A program made the position numbers and the translations under genes. A DNA stretch of 35,879 nucleotides. It comes from Emcibacter sp. (lineage in GTDB: Bacteria; Pseudomonadota; Alphaproteobacteria; Sphingomonadales; Emcibacteraceae). Below, one piece after another: positions 18,167 to 26,845 of the stretch; within the stretch, counting starts at the first letter, position 1; every line of letters begins with the position of its first letter. The stretch lies in the NCBI GenBank assembly GCA_016764855.1, contig JAESRB010000112.1, positions 1 to 35,879 of the forward strand, written 5' to 3'. The notes beneath the pieces are model-generated. The model was not told the origin of the DNA, did no database searches, and saw only the letters and a program-made list of their open reading frames with translations.

Positions 18167-18214
18167 CTTGAGGCAATAGGGCTCACGCAGGATTTTTTAG
18201 CAGGATATATATAA

Positions 18215-19711
18215 ATGGCATCTTATCTGAATACGCCTCGTTTGATGATACAGGGCACAGGGTCGGACGTGGGGAAGTCGATTCTGGTGGCGGGGCTTTG
18301 TCGGGCTTTTTTACGCCGTGGATTTCGGGTCAAACCGTTTAAGCCACAAAATATGTCCAATAACGCTGCTGTGACAGCAGATGGCGGAGAGATTGGCCGA
18401 GCTCAATGGCTTCAGGCAATGGCCTGCGGTGTGGCGCCGGATGTTCATATGAATCCTGTTTTGATCAAACCACAATCCGACAGCGGCGCACAGATCATTG
18501 TGCAGGGGAAAATGCGCGGAAATTGGCATGCTCGTCGGTTTCTGGAGAAAAAAGAAAACCTTCTTCGGACGGTGATTGAAAGTTTTGATCGGACTTCTAC
18601 GGATGCGGACCTTGTGATCGTAGAGGGCGCGGGTAGTCCGGCGGAGGTAAATTTGCGGGCCGGAGATATTGCTAATATGGGTTTTGCCGTGCCGACAAAA
18701 ACACCGGTTGTTCTGGCAGGAGATATTAATCGGGGCGGGGTGATTGCGGCTCTTGTCGGGACATATGAGGTTTTACCTGCTGTTGAACGGGATTTGATCC
18801 GGGGAACTATTATCAATAAATTCCGGGGAGATATTTCGTTATTTGACGGGGGACGACAGATTATTTGTGACCATACGGGATGGCAGGATTTCGGCGTGGT
18901 GCCGTTTTTATCCTGTGTTGCGGATCTTCCAGCAGAAGACGCCGTAGTTCTGGAGGAAAAGTCACAAGGCTCAGCCAAAAAAATTAAAATTATCGTGCCT
19001 ATGTTGTCGCGGATTGCCAATTTTGATGACCTTGACCCTTTGAGGGCGCAGCATGATGTGGAGGTTATTTTTCACCCACCGGGCACGCCTTTGCCAGCGA
19101 CAGCGGACGCGGTTATTCTGCCGGGGACCAAGGCGACCTTGGCCGACCTGCGTTTCTTGAAAAATCAGGGATGGGATATTGATATCAAAGCCCTTGCACG
19201 ACGTGGGACTTTGATACTTGGGCTGTGTGGCGGCTATCAAATGCTGGGCAATAGTGTGTCGGATCCAGATGCGATTGAGGGCGTGGCCGGAGAAGAGGCT
19301 GGACTTGGTTTGTTAGATATGGAAACGATCCTGACACCGGAAAAGGAAGTTCGCAATATTACGATAAATCTTGTGGGGGAGGGAATTGTAAGTGAGAAGT
19401 TGTCGGTTACGGGTTATGAAATACATGCGGGCCGGACGAGTCTTTTGGCCGGAACGAATGCCTTTATGACAGTGGACGATCAGGTCATTGGTGCGAAAAA
19501 AGGCCGGGTTATGGGCAGCTATCTTCATGGTTTGTTTGAGGATGGTGTTTTTCTGAAATATTTCCTGAATCAGCTTTCTGATCAGCAGCGGACGATCATT
19601 CCGCATCAGGAAAAGGTGAATGCCGCGCTTGATCAATTGGCGGAAGCGCTTGAAGAATGTCTGGATATGGATGGGTTGCTTGCGGTCAGCCAGTCAGCCG
19701 TTGGAAAATAG
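18215..19711 (+). CDS. cobQ: Adenosylcobyric acid synthase (glutamine-hydrolysing)
   Basis: 498 residues, with the two CobQ/CbiP domains. The N-terminal dethiobiotin-synthetase-like ATPase has GTGSDVGKSILVAGLCRAFLRRG, the FKPQNMSNNAAV segment and VEGAGSPAEVNLRAGDIANMG. The C-terminal class I glutamine amidotransferase has the nucleophile Cys in LGLCGGYQMLG and the His in MGSYLHGLFE. It amidates positions b, d, e and g of adenosylcobyrinic acid a,c-diamide. AGGA lies about 10 bases before the ATG. Last gene of the + strand operon, 48 bases after cobO, and convergent with bluB. Confidence 0.96.
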   Translation: MASYLNTPRLMIQGTGSDVGKSILVAGLCRAFLRRGFRVKPFKPQNMSNNAAVTADGGEIGRAQWLQAMACGVAPDVHMNPVLIKPQSDSGAQIIVQGKMRGNWHARRFLEKKENLLRTVIESFDRTSTDADLVIVEGAGSPAEVNLRAGDIANMGFAVPTKTPVVLAGDINRGGVIAALVGTYEVLPAVERDLIRGTIINKFRGDISLFDGGRQIICDHTGWQDFGVVPFLSCVADLPAEDAVVLEEKSQGSAKKIKIIVPMLSRIANFDDLDPLRAQHDVEVIFHPPGTPLPATADAVILPGTKATLADLRFLKNQGWDIDIKALARRGTLILGLCGGYQMLGNSVSDPDAIEGVAGEEAGLGLLDMETILTPEKEVRNITINLVGEGIVSEKLSVTGYEIHAGRTSLLAGTNAFMTVDDQVIGAKKGRVMGSYLHGLFEDGVFLKYFLNQLSDQQRTIIPHQEKVNAALDQLAEALEECLDMDGLLAVSQSAVGK

Positions 19712-19754
19712 AGCGTGGGATTTGAAAGGATCAAAAGGCCCGAAATTCTGTTGC

Positions 19755-20405
19755 TTATCGTTGTAACAGGAAGCGATCCATAGGCAGCCGTTTTTGCCAG
19801 TTTTTCTTGACCAAATCCGGGATGTCGGTTTGTTCAACGGGATAACCGATGCACAGATGGCCGACAAATACCCAGTTTTCATCCACATCCATCAGTCCGG
19901 CCATCTTGTCCGGTGGCAAGATGCTGACCCAGCCCAAGCCAATGTTATGACTTCTTAGGGATAGCCAAAGAATTTGTATGGCGGAAATAACCGAATAAAC
20001 TTTAGTCTCCGTCATGGTTCGGGAGCCAAGACCTTTACCCGCTGTGGTATTGGTATCGGCAAATACGCTTATCTGTACCGGGGCTTCCCGTAGGCCGGAT
20101 AATTTAAGGCGGGCATATTTGGCCGCATCCTCGCCATCATAATCGGACAGGGCTTTTTGATTTTCATCTTTGAAATAATGGGCGAGCTTATTCAGCCTGT
20201 CTTGGTCCCGAATATGCACAAACCGCCAAGGTTGAGAATTTCCAACGGACGGGCCCTGACAGGCAAGCTGCAGACAGCCGTCAAGAATATCATCCTTCAC
20301 CGGGTCCGGGCGGAATTCCCGGACGTCTCGCCGCCAGACTAAAAGGTCGTGGAAATGTTCCCTGAAATTTTCGTCAAATGTTGGGGGTGTGCTTCTGTTG
20401 GTCAT
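19755..20405 (-). CDS. bluB: 5,6-dimethylbenzimidazole synthase
   Basis: 216 residues from the ATG at 20405, which overlaps the stop of the upstream gene as ATGA; the longer frame to 20447 lies inside that gene. Nitroreductase-like FMN fold with the BluB landmarks VWRRDVREFRPDPV, CQGPSVGNSQPWRFV and IGLGWVSIL. BluB cleaves FMNH2 with O2 to make dimethylbenzimidazole, so lower-ligand synthesis here is aerobic. Its product is the substrate of CobT, encoded two genes upstream in the same operon. No terminator is evident in the 43 bases separating it from the convergent cobQ. Confidence 0.94.
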   Translation of the reverse strand: MTNRSTPPTFDENFREHFHDLLVWRRDVREFRPDPVKDDILDGCLQLACQGPSVGNSQPWRFVHIRDQDRLNKLAHYFKDENQKALSDYDGEDAAKYARLKLSGLREAPVQISVFADTNTTAGKGLGSRTMTETKVYSVISAIQILWLSLRSHNIGLGWVSILPPDKMAGLMDVDENWVFVGHLCIGYPVEQTDIPDLVKKNWQKRLPMDRFLLQR

Positions 20406-21031
20406 TGGCCATATCCATAACAATGGTTGAGCCGAACAAGCCGCCAATGTCCGCCGCGAAAGTCTTTTGGGCTATATTGGACATGGGTTATTGATAACGG
20501 TTCCAGCGCGAAATTTAATGCCTGATCCGGGGATAAATTAAGACAAAGACCAAGGATTGCCCGAATGACCCCGGCATGGGTCACGGTGATATGGGGGGCT
20601 TCGTTCTTGGAACGCAGGTGAGATTCCATAAAGCTCCCGGCACGGTCATAGACATCACGAAAGGCCTCGCCGTTGGGGGGGCAGGTATCCGCCGCCAGAA
20701 TGGACCAATTGTGGGCGGGGAGGCCTTCTATTTTATTCCAGAGTTTATCAAAGCTCAAACCGTACCAGTCTCCAAAATTCTGTTCTGTCAGGCGATCATC
20801 ATTAACGATATCAATCGTGTCATCTTTCCGCTGTACTAAATCCTCTGCGGTTTGGCGGGTGCGTTTCAAGGGACTGCAATGCCACTGGGCTGCTGTGGGC
20901 AATTGTCGCGCCAGCCATATCAAGGCGTTATGATTGCTGAGGTCTGCCGGTTCATCAAAAGATTTATACATATTTTCTTTTGCCCCCAATACTGGTGCAT
21001 GACGGATAAAATACCAATCGGTTATGCTCAT
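20402..21031 (-). CDS. Histidine phosphatase, probable alpha-ribazole phosphatase
   Basis: 209 residues from the ATG at 21031, which overlaps the cobS stop as ATGA and has AGGA about 8 bases upstream. Phosphoglycerate-mutase/histidine-phosphatase fold: FIRHAP holds the catalytic His (RHA rather than the common RHG), with CSPLKRTRQTAED, the acidic LTEQNFGDWYG and the second His in VTHAGVIRAIL. By family and position between cobS and bluB it should dephosphorylate alpha-ribazole phosphate or adenosylcobalamin phosphate (CobC-like role). The specific substrate is inferred from context. Confidence 0.85.
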   Translation of the reverse strand: MSITDWYFIRHAPVLGAKENMYKSFDEPADLSNHNALIWLARQLPTAAQWHCSPLKRTRQTAEDLVQRKDDTIDIVNDDRLTEQNFGDWYGLSFDKLWNKIEGLPAHNWSILAADTCPPNGEAFRDVYDRAGSFMESHLRSKNEAPHITVTHAGVIRAILGLCLNLSPDQALNFALEPLSITHVQYSPKDFRGGHWRLVRLNHCYGYGQ

Positions 21032-21816
21032 GACAGCATCCTTCCGCATGATAATATGCCGAGAAAAATGAAAATTTCGCTAATTTGCTGTATTGCGCCG
21101 AGCACATCGCCGGTGATGCCGCCGATTTGTTTCAGGCTCAAACGGCCTACAGCCCATGTGGCGACCAATGCTAATGAGATGATGATCAGGCCCACTGCCC
21201 AAGGGAGCAGAATAAAAACAAGCCCAAAAGGCAGGATCACCGCCATCAGAAGGCGACTATTGGCGGGTTTTCCCGTTTCCGCGGCCAGTCCATCTTGACG
21301 GGCAGAGGGCAGAAACTTAAGGGATAAAACGATCATGAGCCGACTCAAACTGCCGCTGATGAGCAGGGCCGTGACCACCTCATTGGTCGTCATGGTCGCA
21401 AGGGGGGAGATGCGTAGACCCAAGGACAACAGCAGTGCCAGACTACCGTAAGTCCCAATGCGGCTGTCCCGCATGATAGTTAGTTTATGTTCCCGGTCCC
21501 GGCCACCGCCAAATCCATCGGCCATATCGGCCAGACCATCTTCATGCAGGGCGCCTGTGATCATAATCATAATGGTTATGGCTAACAGCGCGGCCACTGA
21601 TGAGGGCAAAAACAGCAAGTCTGCGCCAGTATAAACTGCAGCCCCCACGGCGGAAACCAGAAAACCGACCATGGGATAGGCCCACAGGCTTTTCGTGATA
21701 TTGGGGGGCGCGTCCGAGAGCATATGCCAAGGAACAGGAAAGCGGGTCAGAAGGATCAGAGCCGTGGCGATATCCCGGAGCAACGCAGGACTTTTATGCT
21801 TGGTAGTAGCTGTCAT
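21028..21816 (-). CDS. cobS: Adenosylcobinamide-GDP ribazoletransferase (cobalamin synthase)
   Basis: 262 residues, an integral inner-membrane protein of the CobS/CobV family that joins alpha-ribazole (phosphate) to adenosylcobinamide-GDP. Landmarks are LLTRFPVPW near the N-terminus and the conserved cytoplasmic loop GALHEDGLADMADGFGGG followed by KLTIMRDSRIGTYGSLAL. It overlaps cobT by 4 bases at its start and the phosphatase gene by 4 bases at its end. The reaction occurs at the inner membrane, where CbiB also sits. Confidence 0.95.
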   Translation of the reverse strand: MTATTKHKSPALLRDIATALILLTRFPVPWHMLSDAPPNITKSLWAYPMVGFLVSAVGAAVYTGADLLFLPSSVAALLAITIMIMITGALHEDGLADMADGFGGGRDREHKLTIMRDSRIGTYGSLALLLSLGLRISPLATMTTNEVVTALLISGSLSRLMIVLSLKFLPSARQDGLAAETGKPANSRLLMAVILPFGLVFILLPWAVGLIIISLALVATWAVGRLSLKQIGGITGDVLGAIQQISEIFIFLGILSCGRMLS

Positions 21817-22859
21817 GAGGATGTCTCAGCACGTGAGACTTGGGCTTCTTCAAAGGAGGCCATGCCGTTATAAGTGGCAAGGCTAGCCCTTAAAATCAGG
21901 AGGGCGACCGCCGCGCCGCTGGCTTCGCCCAGCCGCATATTCAAGTGTAAAATGGGTTCTTTATCCAATGCTTTTGCCAGATGAAGGTGGCCCGGTTCAA
22001 CGGACAGGTGAGATAGCTGGCAATGGTCCAAAGCATCCGGGGCTGTTTTGACGAGGGTCGCCGCCGCTGCCGTTGAAATGAAGCCATCCAAAAGAACAGG
22101 AATATGATAATGACGGGCCGCAAGGACAGCTCCGGCAATGGCGGCAAGCTCCCGCCCACCAAGGCATCTGAGGAGATCGAATGAGTCCTGTATATTTTGC
22201 TGATGACGCTGAACCGCTTGTGCCACGACTTGCGTTTTATGGGCCAGTTTTTCGGTATCAAGGCCCGTACCTTGCCCGACCCATTGATCCGCGTCGCCGC
22301 CAAATAAAGCATAAGAAAGGGCCGCTGCGGAACTGCTGTTACCAATACCCATCTCGCCCAAAAGCACACAGTCCATATGAGGAAAAATCGCATCCGCCCC
22401 GGTTTGTAGGGCGAGGCAGAGGTCGGTTTCCGTCATGGCGGCTTCTTGAGAGAAATCCCCGGTGGGTTTATTCAGGTCAAGGGCAATCACCTTTAGCTCG
22501 GCCTGTGCCAAATTGCAAAGTTGATTGATGGTGGCACCGCCTTGCTCGAAATTCTGGACCATTTGTTGGGTCACTTCGGAAGGATAGGCGGAGACGCCCT
22601 GAGCTGTGATGCCGTGGTTTCCGGCGAAAACGATACAGGATACCTTGTCCAGAGAGGGCGGTTGCTGGCTTTGCCATCCGGCCATGAAAATGGAGAGTTC
22701 TTCCAATTTTCCAAGCGAACCTTGAGGTTTGGTCAGATTATTCTGGCGGTCTCGTGCGGCGTTAATGCGGCCTTGATCCGGGATGGGAAGATTGGTCAGT
22801 GCTTGAAAAAAATTATCACGGCTGGATAAAGATAAAGGGGGGAGGTCGGTATGGGTCAC
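21813..22859 (-). CDS. cobT: Nicotinate-nucleotide--dimethylbenzimidazole phosphoribosyltransferase
   Basis: 348 residues, the usual CobT length. Landmarks are LTKPQGSLGKLEELSIFMAG, FAGNHGITAQGVSAYP, GEMGIGNSSSAAAL, CLGGRELAAIAGA, LDGFISTAAA and the C-terminal NMRLGEASGAA with the conserved active-site Glu. It makes alpha-ribazole 5'-phosphate from dimethylbenzimidazole, supplied by BluB of the same operon, and nicotinate mononucleotide. It overlaps cobU and cobS by 4 bases each. Confidence 0.96.
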   Translation of the reverse strand: MTHTDLPPLSLSSRDNFFQALTNLPIPDQGRINAARDRQNNLTKPQGSLGKLEELSIFMAGWQSQQPPSLDKVSCIVFAGNHGITAQGVSAYPSEVTQQMVQNFEQGGATINQLCNLAQAELKVIALDLNKPTGDFSQEAAMTETDLCLALQTGADAIFPHMDCVLLGEMGIGNSSSAAALSYALFGGDADQWVGQGTGLDTEKLAHKTQVVAQAVQRHQQNIQDSFDLLRCLGGRELAAIAGAVLAARHYHIPVLLDGFISTAAAATLVKTAPDALDHCQLSHLSVEPGHLHLAKALDKEPILHLNMRLGEASGAAVALLILRASLATYNGMASFEEAQVSRAETSS

Positions 22860-23416
22860 ATATATTCTCCGAAAGTGGCAATAGAATTTTTCTTTGCGAT
22901 CATGGGCAGGCCTGCGACCATATGAATAACATTGTCGGCGATTTGGGCGATGGCTTGATTGAGCCGTCCGGCATGATCGCGAAATTGCCGGGCCAAAGCA
23001 TTATTGGGAACAATACCCTGTCCGACTTCGTTGGAAATCAGAATGATATTGCCGGGATATTTTTCAAGGATTTGGCACAGGGACGTTATTTCTTTGTCAA
23101 TATCCATATTTCGCCCCATCAGATTGCTGAGCCATAGGGTCAGGCAGTCAAGAAGAATGGTATGGTCCGGCAAGGCATGGTCGGCGATAACGGCGGCGAT
23201 GTCTATGGGTTCTTCACAGATTGTCCAAGCTTGATCTCGGCTTTCTTTATGTAAATCAATCCTCTGCTGCATCTCTGTGTCGTGAATTTCCGCAGTTGCA
23301 ATATACAGCGGAGTCTTATGGAGCGTTAGCGCGAGACTTTCGCCGTAGCGGCTCTTTCCAGAGCGGGCGCCGCCAATGATCAGGCTTACGCCCTTGAGTT
23401 GTGATTTTTTGTTCAT
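22856..23416 (-). CDS. cobU: Adenosylcobinamide kinase / adenosylcobinamide-phosphate guanylyltransferase
   Basis: 186 residues, bifunctional CobU/CobP. It has the P-loop GGARSGKSRYGE, the QRIDLHKESRDQAW segment with the His that is guanylylated in the family, LLDCLTLWLSNL (Walker B-like) and ISNEVGQGIVP. It phosphorylates adenosylcobinamide and converts it to the GDP form used by CobS. First gene of the - strand operon cobU-cobT-cobS-phosphatase-bluB. No cobalamin riboswitch is visible upstream, unlike the + strand operon. Confidence 0.95.
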   Translation of the reverse strand: MNKKSQLKGVSLIIGGARSGKSRYGESLALTLHKTPLYIATAEIHDTEMQQRIDLHKESRDQAWTICEEPIDIAAVIADHALPDHTILLDCLTLWLSNLMGRNMDIDKEITSLCQILEKYPGNIILISNEVGQGIVPNNALARQFRDHAGRLNQAIAQIADNVIHMVAGLPMIAKKNSIATFGEYM

Positions 23417-23757
23417 TATTTTTTGCCCTATTGAACTGTATGGAATTGGTTTTAGAACAGAAATTGAATATATCGTTTGTCCCGCGAGGGGGGAAGTGTT
23501 TTCAATCCGATATTTTAACTTACCCGTTTATATTTTTAACTTACCCGTTCATATGATGACTTTTTCAAAGATTTCGTTGATGAAATTTGTACCAGTTTGA
23601 TCAGGGGGCGTTACCTGTGAAAAAAAACGGGATGTATGCAGCCTATTGTTGAGATCGGGATGGCCGAAATTAGGGCCGATTTTTTTTATTGCTTTTCCTA
23701 TAATTCGAATGTATTATCCAATCGACTTAATTGATATGTATTATCCAGACGAATTAA
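23417..23757. other. 341-base divergent intergenic region between cobU and the catabolic cluster
   Basis: No gene or RNA gene seen. It contains a tandem 21-base repeat (23513-23554) and a pair of 24-25-base imperfect repeats (23709-23759). An inverted repeat, ATCGG/CCGAT (23654-23658 with 23676-23680), is followed by a run of eight T, which resembles a weak + strand terminator or attenuator about 75 bases before the kinase gene. A B12 box was looked for on the - strand and not found. Confidence 0.6.
23513..23554. repeat. Tandem 21-base direct repeat
   Basis: Copies at 23513-23533 and 23534-23554 differ at one base; the core is TTTTAACTTACCCGTT. They abut exactly, which is two helical turns per unit, as expected for paired protein-binding sites. 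They lie about 100-140 bases before cobU and about 200-245 before the kinase gene, so either divergent unit could be the target. Confidence 0.8.
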
Positions 23758-23760
23758 ATG
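23709..23760. repeat. Pair of imperfect direct repeats directly before the kinase gene
   Basis: ATGTATTATCCA occurs at 23709-23720 and 23736-23747. The following 13 bases are also similar (CGA-TTAA core), giving 27-base spacing. The second copy runs into the start codon at 23758. Possible operator for the catabolic cluster; no regulator gene is in the window. Confidence 0.6.
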
Positions 23761-24816
23761 GGAGTAATTTACCAAAGCATGGAAAGTGTAAAATCGTCCG
23801 TTGATATTGATCGGCTGTCCACATGGATGGATAGCATGGAATTGGGCACTGGCCCGTTATCTAATATTGTTTATTTGGCAGGAGGAACGCAGAATATCCT
23901 TGTGCGTTTCACACGCTCTAATCGTGAGTATATCCTGCGGCGTCCGCCGGTGCATTTGCGTAAAAGTTCCAATGAAACTATGCGCCGAGAGGCCCGAGTT
24001 TTAAAGGCAATTTCTACCACAGATGTGCCGCATGCCCGCTTGATTGCATCCTGCCCAGAGGAAGATGTGCTAGGGGCGGCATTTTATTTAATGGAACCCG
24101 TAGACGGTTTTAATCCGACAACGGGTCTTTTGCCCCATCATGCGAATTCTGAAGAAGTGCGCCGTCGCATGGGGTTTGCTCTTGTGGAAGGGATCGCCAG
24201 TTTAGGGCAGTTGGATTATCTGGAAGTCGGGCTGGAAGGCTTTGGCCGGCCAGAGAATTTTCTTGAACGGCAGGTGCCTCGGTGGAAGAGCCAGTTGGAG
24301 AGCTATGCCGATTATGATGGCTGGACGGGTATAAAGGCACTGCCGGGTGTGGCGGATGTGGAAAAATGGCTCGAGGCCAATCGTCCAGTTCATTTTGTAC
24401 CGGGCATCATTCACGGCGATTATCATTTGGCAAATGTCATGTATTGCCCTGACAGCGCTGAGTTAGCAGCCATTGTGGATTGGGAGCTTTCGACGATTGG
24501 TGATCCGCTACTTGACCTTGGCTGGCTGATGGCGACCTGGCCGGATGAGGATAGTATGTCTTCGGGTATTACGACGGTGAAGCCTTGGAAAGGTTTCCCG
24601 ACAGCTGATGAACTAGTTGAACATTATAAGGCGCGGTCCGAGCGGGATCTGTCTCATATTGAATGGTATGGCGTGTTGGCCTGTTACAAGCTTGGTGTCC
24701 TTTTGGAGGGAACATATGCCAGAGCCTGTGCGGGCAAGGTCCCAAAGGAAATGGGGGATTTGCTTCATGGGAAGACTATTCGCCTGTTTGAACGGGCCTT
24801 GCGCTGGATAAAATGA
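23758..24816 (+). CDS. APH-family phosphotransferase (ACAD10/11- or LvaA-like kinase)
   Basis: 352 residues. N-lobe segment LAGGTQNILVRFTRSNREYILRRPP with the ATP-binding Lys/Arg region; catalytic loop HGDYHLANVMY (HxDxxxxN); metal-binding VDWELSTIGDPLLDLGWL. This subfamily accompanies acyl-CoA dehydrogenases: in ACAD11 and in Pseudomonas putida LvaA the kinase phosphorylates the 4-hydroxyl of a 4-hydroxyacyl-CoA. The acyl-CoA dehydrogenase two genes on fits that pairing, so I infer this role. It is unlikely to be an antibiotic-resistance enzyme. The start is uncertain: ATG 23758 has no clear ribosome binding site; an in-frame ATG at 23779 has GGGAG 14 bases upstream. First gene of the + strand cluster. 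Confidence 0.85.
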   Translation: MGVIYQSMESVKSSVDIDRLSTWMDSMELGTGPLSNIVYLAGGTQNILVRFTRSNREYILRRPPVHLRKSSNETMRREARVLKAISTTDVPHARLIASCPEEDVLGAAFYLMEPVDGFNPTTGLLPHHANSEEVRRRMGFALVEGIASLGQLDYLEVGLEGFGRPENFLERQVPRWKSQLESYADYDGWTGIKALPGVADVEKWLEANRPVHFVPGIIHGDYHLANVMYCPDSAELAAIVDWELSTIGDPLLDLGWLMATWPDEDSMSSGITTVKPWKGFPTADELVEHYKARSERDLSHIEWYGVLACYKLGVLLEGTYARACAGKVPKEMGDLLHGKTIRLFERALRWIK

Positions 24817-24840
24817 TGATATTGAAAGGGTATGAAGTAA

Positions 24841-25584
24841 ATGGATAATGGAGATACCGATTTTACCGGGAAATGTGTTCTTGTGGTGGGCGGATCGAGC
24901 GGTATTGGCAATGGTATTGCGCACGCTTTTAAGCAGCGCGGCGCGGACGTTCATGTTTGGGGCACGCGTGCGTCGGCGTCTGATTATGATGGCGTCGAAG
25001 GCTCCGATGTGACGGATCTTGGATATAGTTGTGTTAATGTAGGTGATCCTAATGTTATAGAGGCAGCAGCGGCACCATTTGGGGGGCGGCTTGATGTTCT
25101 GGTTTTATGTCAGGGCACTGTTGAATATGGCCGCAAAGAGTTTGAACGAGAAGGTTGGGACAAGGTTGTTGCGGTTAATTTGAATAGTTTGATCCATTGT
25201 ACACGAAAATTTAAACCACAATTGCAGGACGCACAAGGTTCGGTAACAATTGTGAGTTCTTTGTCCGGATATCGGGCGAATATTGGTAATCCAGCCTATG
25301 CAGCGTCAAAGGCCGGGGCGATCAATTTGACGAAATCTCTGGGTCAGGCCTGGGCCAAATCCGGGATACGGGTTAATGGGCTTGCTCCCGGTTTGGTGGC
25401 AACGAAATTAACCAAGGTTACGACCGAAAATCCTAAGCGCCGCGATGCCGCTATAGCAAAAATTCCCACAGGACGATTGGGTACGCCAGAAGACATGGCC
25501 GGTGTGGCTTTGTTCTTGGCTTCCCCATTAGCAAAATATGTTTGCGGCCAGACCATATTGGTCGATGGCGGCCTCGCCTTATAA
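24841..25584 (+). CDS. Short-chain dehydrogenase/reductase
   Basis: 247 residues, classical SDR. The cofactor site is VVGGSSGIGNGIA (TGxxxGIG-type), the catalytic Ser is in VSSLSGY, the catalytic YAASK motif follows, and the C-terminus is GQTILVDGGLAL. It lies 24 bases after the kinase gene and 20 before the acyl-CoA dehydrogenase gene. If the cluster is lva-like, it would interconvert a 4-keto- and a 4-hydroxyacyl-CoA; that is inference from gene company. NAD or NADP preference is not clear from the motif. Confidence 0.9.
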   Translation: MDNGDTDFTGKCVLVVGGSSGIGNGIAHAFKQRGADVHVWGTRASASDYDGVEGSDVTDLGYSCVNVGDPNVIEAAAAPFGGRLDVLVLCQGTVEYGRKEFEREGWDKVVAVNLNSLIHCTRKFKPQLQDAQGSVTIVSSLSGYRANIGNPAYAASKAGAINLTKSLGQAWAKSGIRVNGLAPGLVATKLTKVTTENPKRRDAAIAKIPTGRLGTPEDMAGVALFLASPLAKYVCGQTILVDGGLAL

Positions 25585-25604
25585 AAAAGATCTAGGAGAA
25601 AAAG

Positions 25605-26819
25605 ATGAATTTTGAGTATTCTGATAAAATGAAGGATCTGATTGCGCGGCTTGAAGCCTTCATGGATGAACATGTCTATCCTATCGAAAAAGAGCGTAAT
25701 GAATGGGTTCATGCGGAAGCGAACCTATGGAAAGCATGGCCGAAGATGGAGGCCTTGAAAGAGAAAGCGCGGGCTGCGGGTTTGTGGAATCTTTTTATGC
25801 CGGCGGAATATGAAAAATTCAGCCCCGGCCTGACTAACCTTGAATATGCGCCATTGGCGGAAATCATGGGCCGTATTCCTTCTTGCTCAGAAATATTCAA
25901 CTGTTCTGCGCCGGATACCGGAAATATGGAAGTTCTGGCTAGATATGGTACGCCTGAGCAACAGGAGCAATGGTTAAAGCCTTTGCTGGATGGCAGTATG
26001 CGTTCCGCTTATGTTATGACCGAGCCACAAGTGGCGTCTTCTGATGCGACGAACCTTGAGATGACAATTTTTCCTGATGGGGATGATTATGTAATCAATG
26101 GCCGCAAATGGTGGATTTCCAATATTAAGCATCCCAATTGTGAGCTGATGCTGGTGATGGGCAAAACGCTGTTGGATAATCCTCGGCATACGCAACATTC
26201 AACAATCATTGTCCCGCGCAACACGCCGGGTGTTGAAATTGTAAGACCTTTGAGTGTCTTTGGTGCCGTTCATTCGCCGGGCGGGCATGCTGAGATGCTC
26301 TTTACCAATGTGCGGGTTCCAAAATCAAACATTATCCTTGGCGAAGGCCGTGGATTTGAAATTGCACAGGGGCGTCTTGGCCCTGGTCGGATACATCATT
26401 GTATGCGCTCCATTGGTCAAGCGCAGCGCGCATTGGAATTGATGGCCCAGCGGGTTGACAGTCGGACAGCATTTGGCCGGAAATTGTCACAACAGGGTAG
26501 TATCCGTCAGGATGTGGCCAAGTCTTTTTGTGAGATTGAGCAGGCCCGTTTATTGACGTTGAAAGCGGCGGATTCCATGGATCGTTATGGAAATAAGGTC
26601 GCTAAAGACCTGATTGCAGCCATTAAGATTGTGGCACCAAAAATGGCGCAAACAGTTGCGGATCGTGCGATCCAATCCTTTGGTGGTATGGGTGTTTCCG
26701 GTGATACACCGATCGCCAATATATTCACTGTGAACCGTTTTTTACGCCTTGCTGATGGACCGGATGAAGTTCATATGGCACAGCTCGGAAAATTGAAAAT
26801 TGCAGAATATAACAAATAA
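25605..26819 (+). CDS. Acyl-CoA dehydrogenase family protein (ACAD10/11- or LvaC-like)
   Basis: 404 residues. Landmarks are [20 protein letters not shown] (FAD/substrate site), the NGRKWWISN segment, the FAD-binding [32 protein letters not shown] and the C-terminal [17 protein letters not shown]. The DGPDEVH ending is the form I know from ACAD10/11-type dehydrogenases, which act after a partner kinase and remove phosphate from 4-phosphoacyl-CoA to leave an enoyl-CoA. A plain alpha,beta-dehydrogenase is the alternative. AGGAG lies 7 bases before the ATG. Confidence 0.9.
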   Translation: MNFEYSDKMKDLIARLEAFMDEHVYPIEKERNEWVHAEANLWKAWPKMEALKEKARAAGLWNLFMPAEYEKFSPGLTNLEYAPLAEIMGRIPSCSEIFNCSAPDTGNMEVLARYGTPEQQEQWLKPLLDGSMRSAYVMTEPQVASSDATNLEMTIFPDGDDYVINGRKWWISNIKHPNCELMLVMGKTLLDNPRHTQHSTIIVPRNTPGVEIVRPLSVFGAVHSPGGHAEMLFTNVRVPKSNIILGEGRGFEIAQGRLGPGRIHHCMRSIGQAQRALELMAQRVDSRTAFGRKLSQQGSIRQDVAKSFCEIEQARLLTLKAADSMDRYGNKVAKDLIAAIKIVAPKMAQTVADRAIQSFGGMGVSGDTPIANIFTVNRFLRLADGPDEVHMAQLGKLKIAEYNK

Positions 26820-26845
26820 ATTATAGGGCATATGGGAGAATTTGG

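Noticed and set aside
23417-23757. Second cobalamin riboswitch upstream of cobU
   Set aside because: No B12 box or other conserved aptamer element was found on the - strand by eye.
23758-24816. Aminoglycoside resistance gene
   Set aside because: The catalytic motifs are shared by the whole APH fold; company with acyl-CoA dehydrogenase and acyl-CoA ligase points to the acyl-CoA-linked kinase branch.
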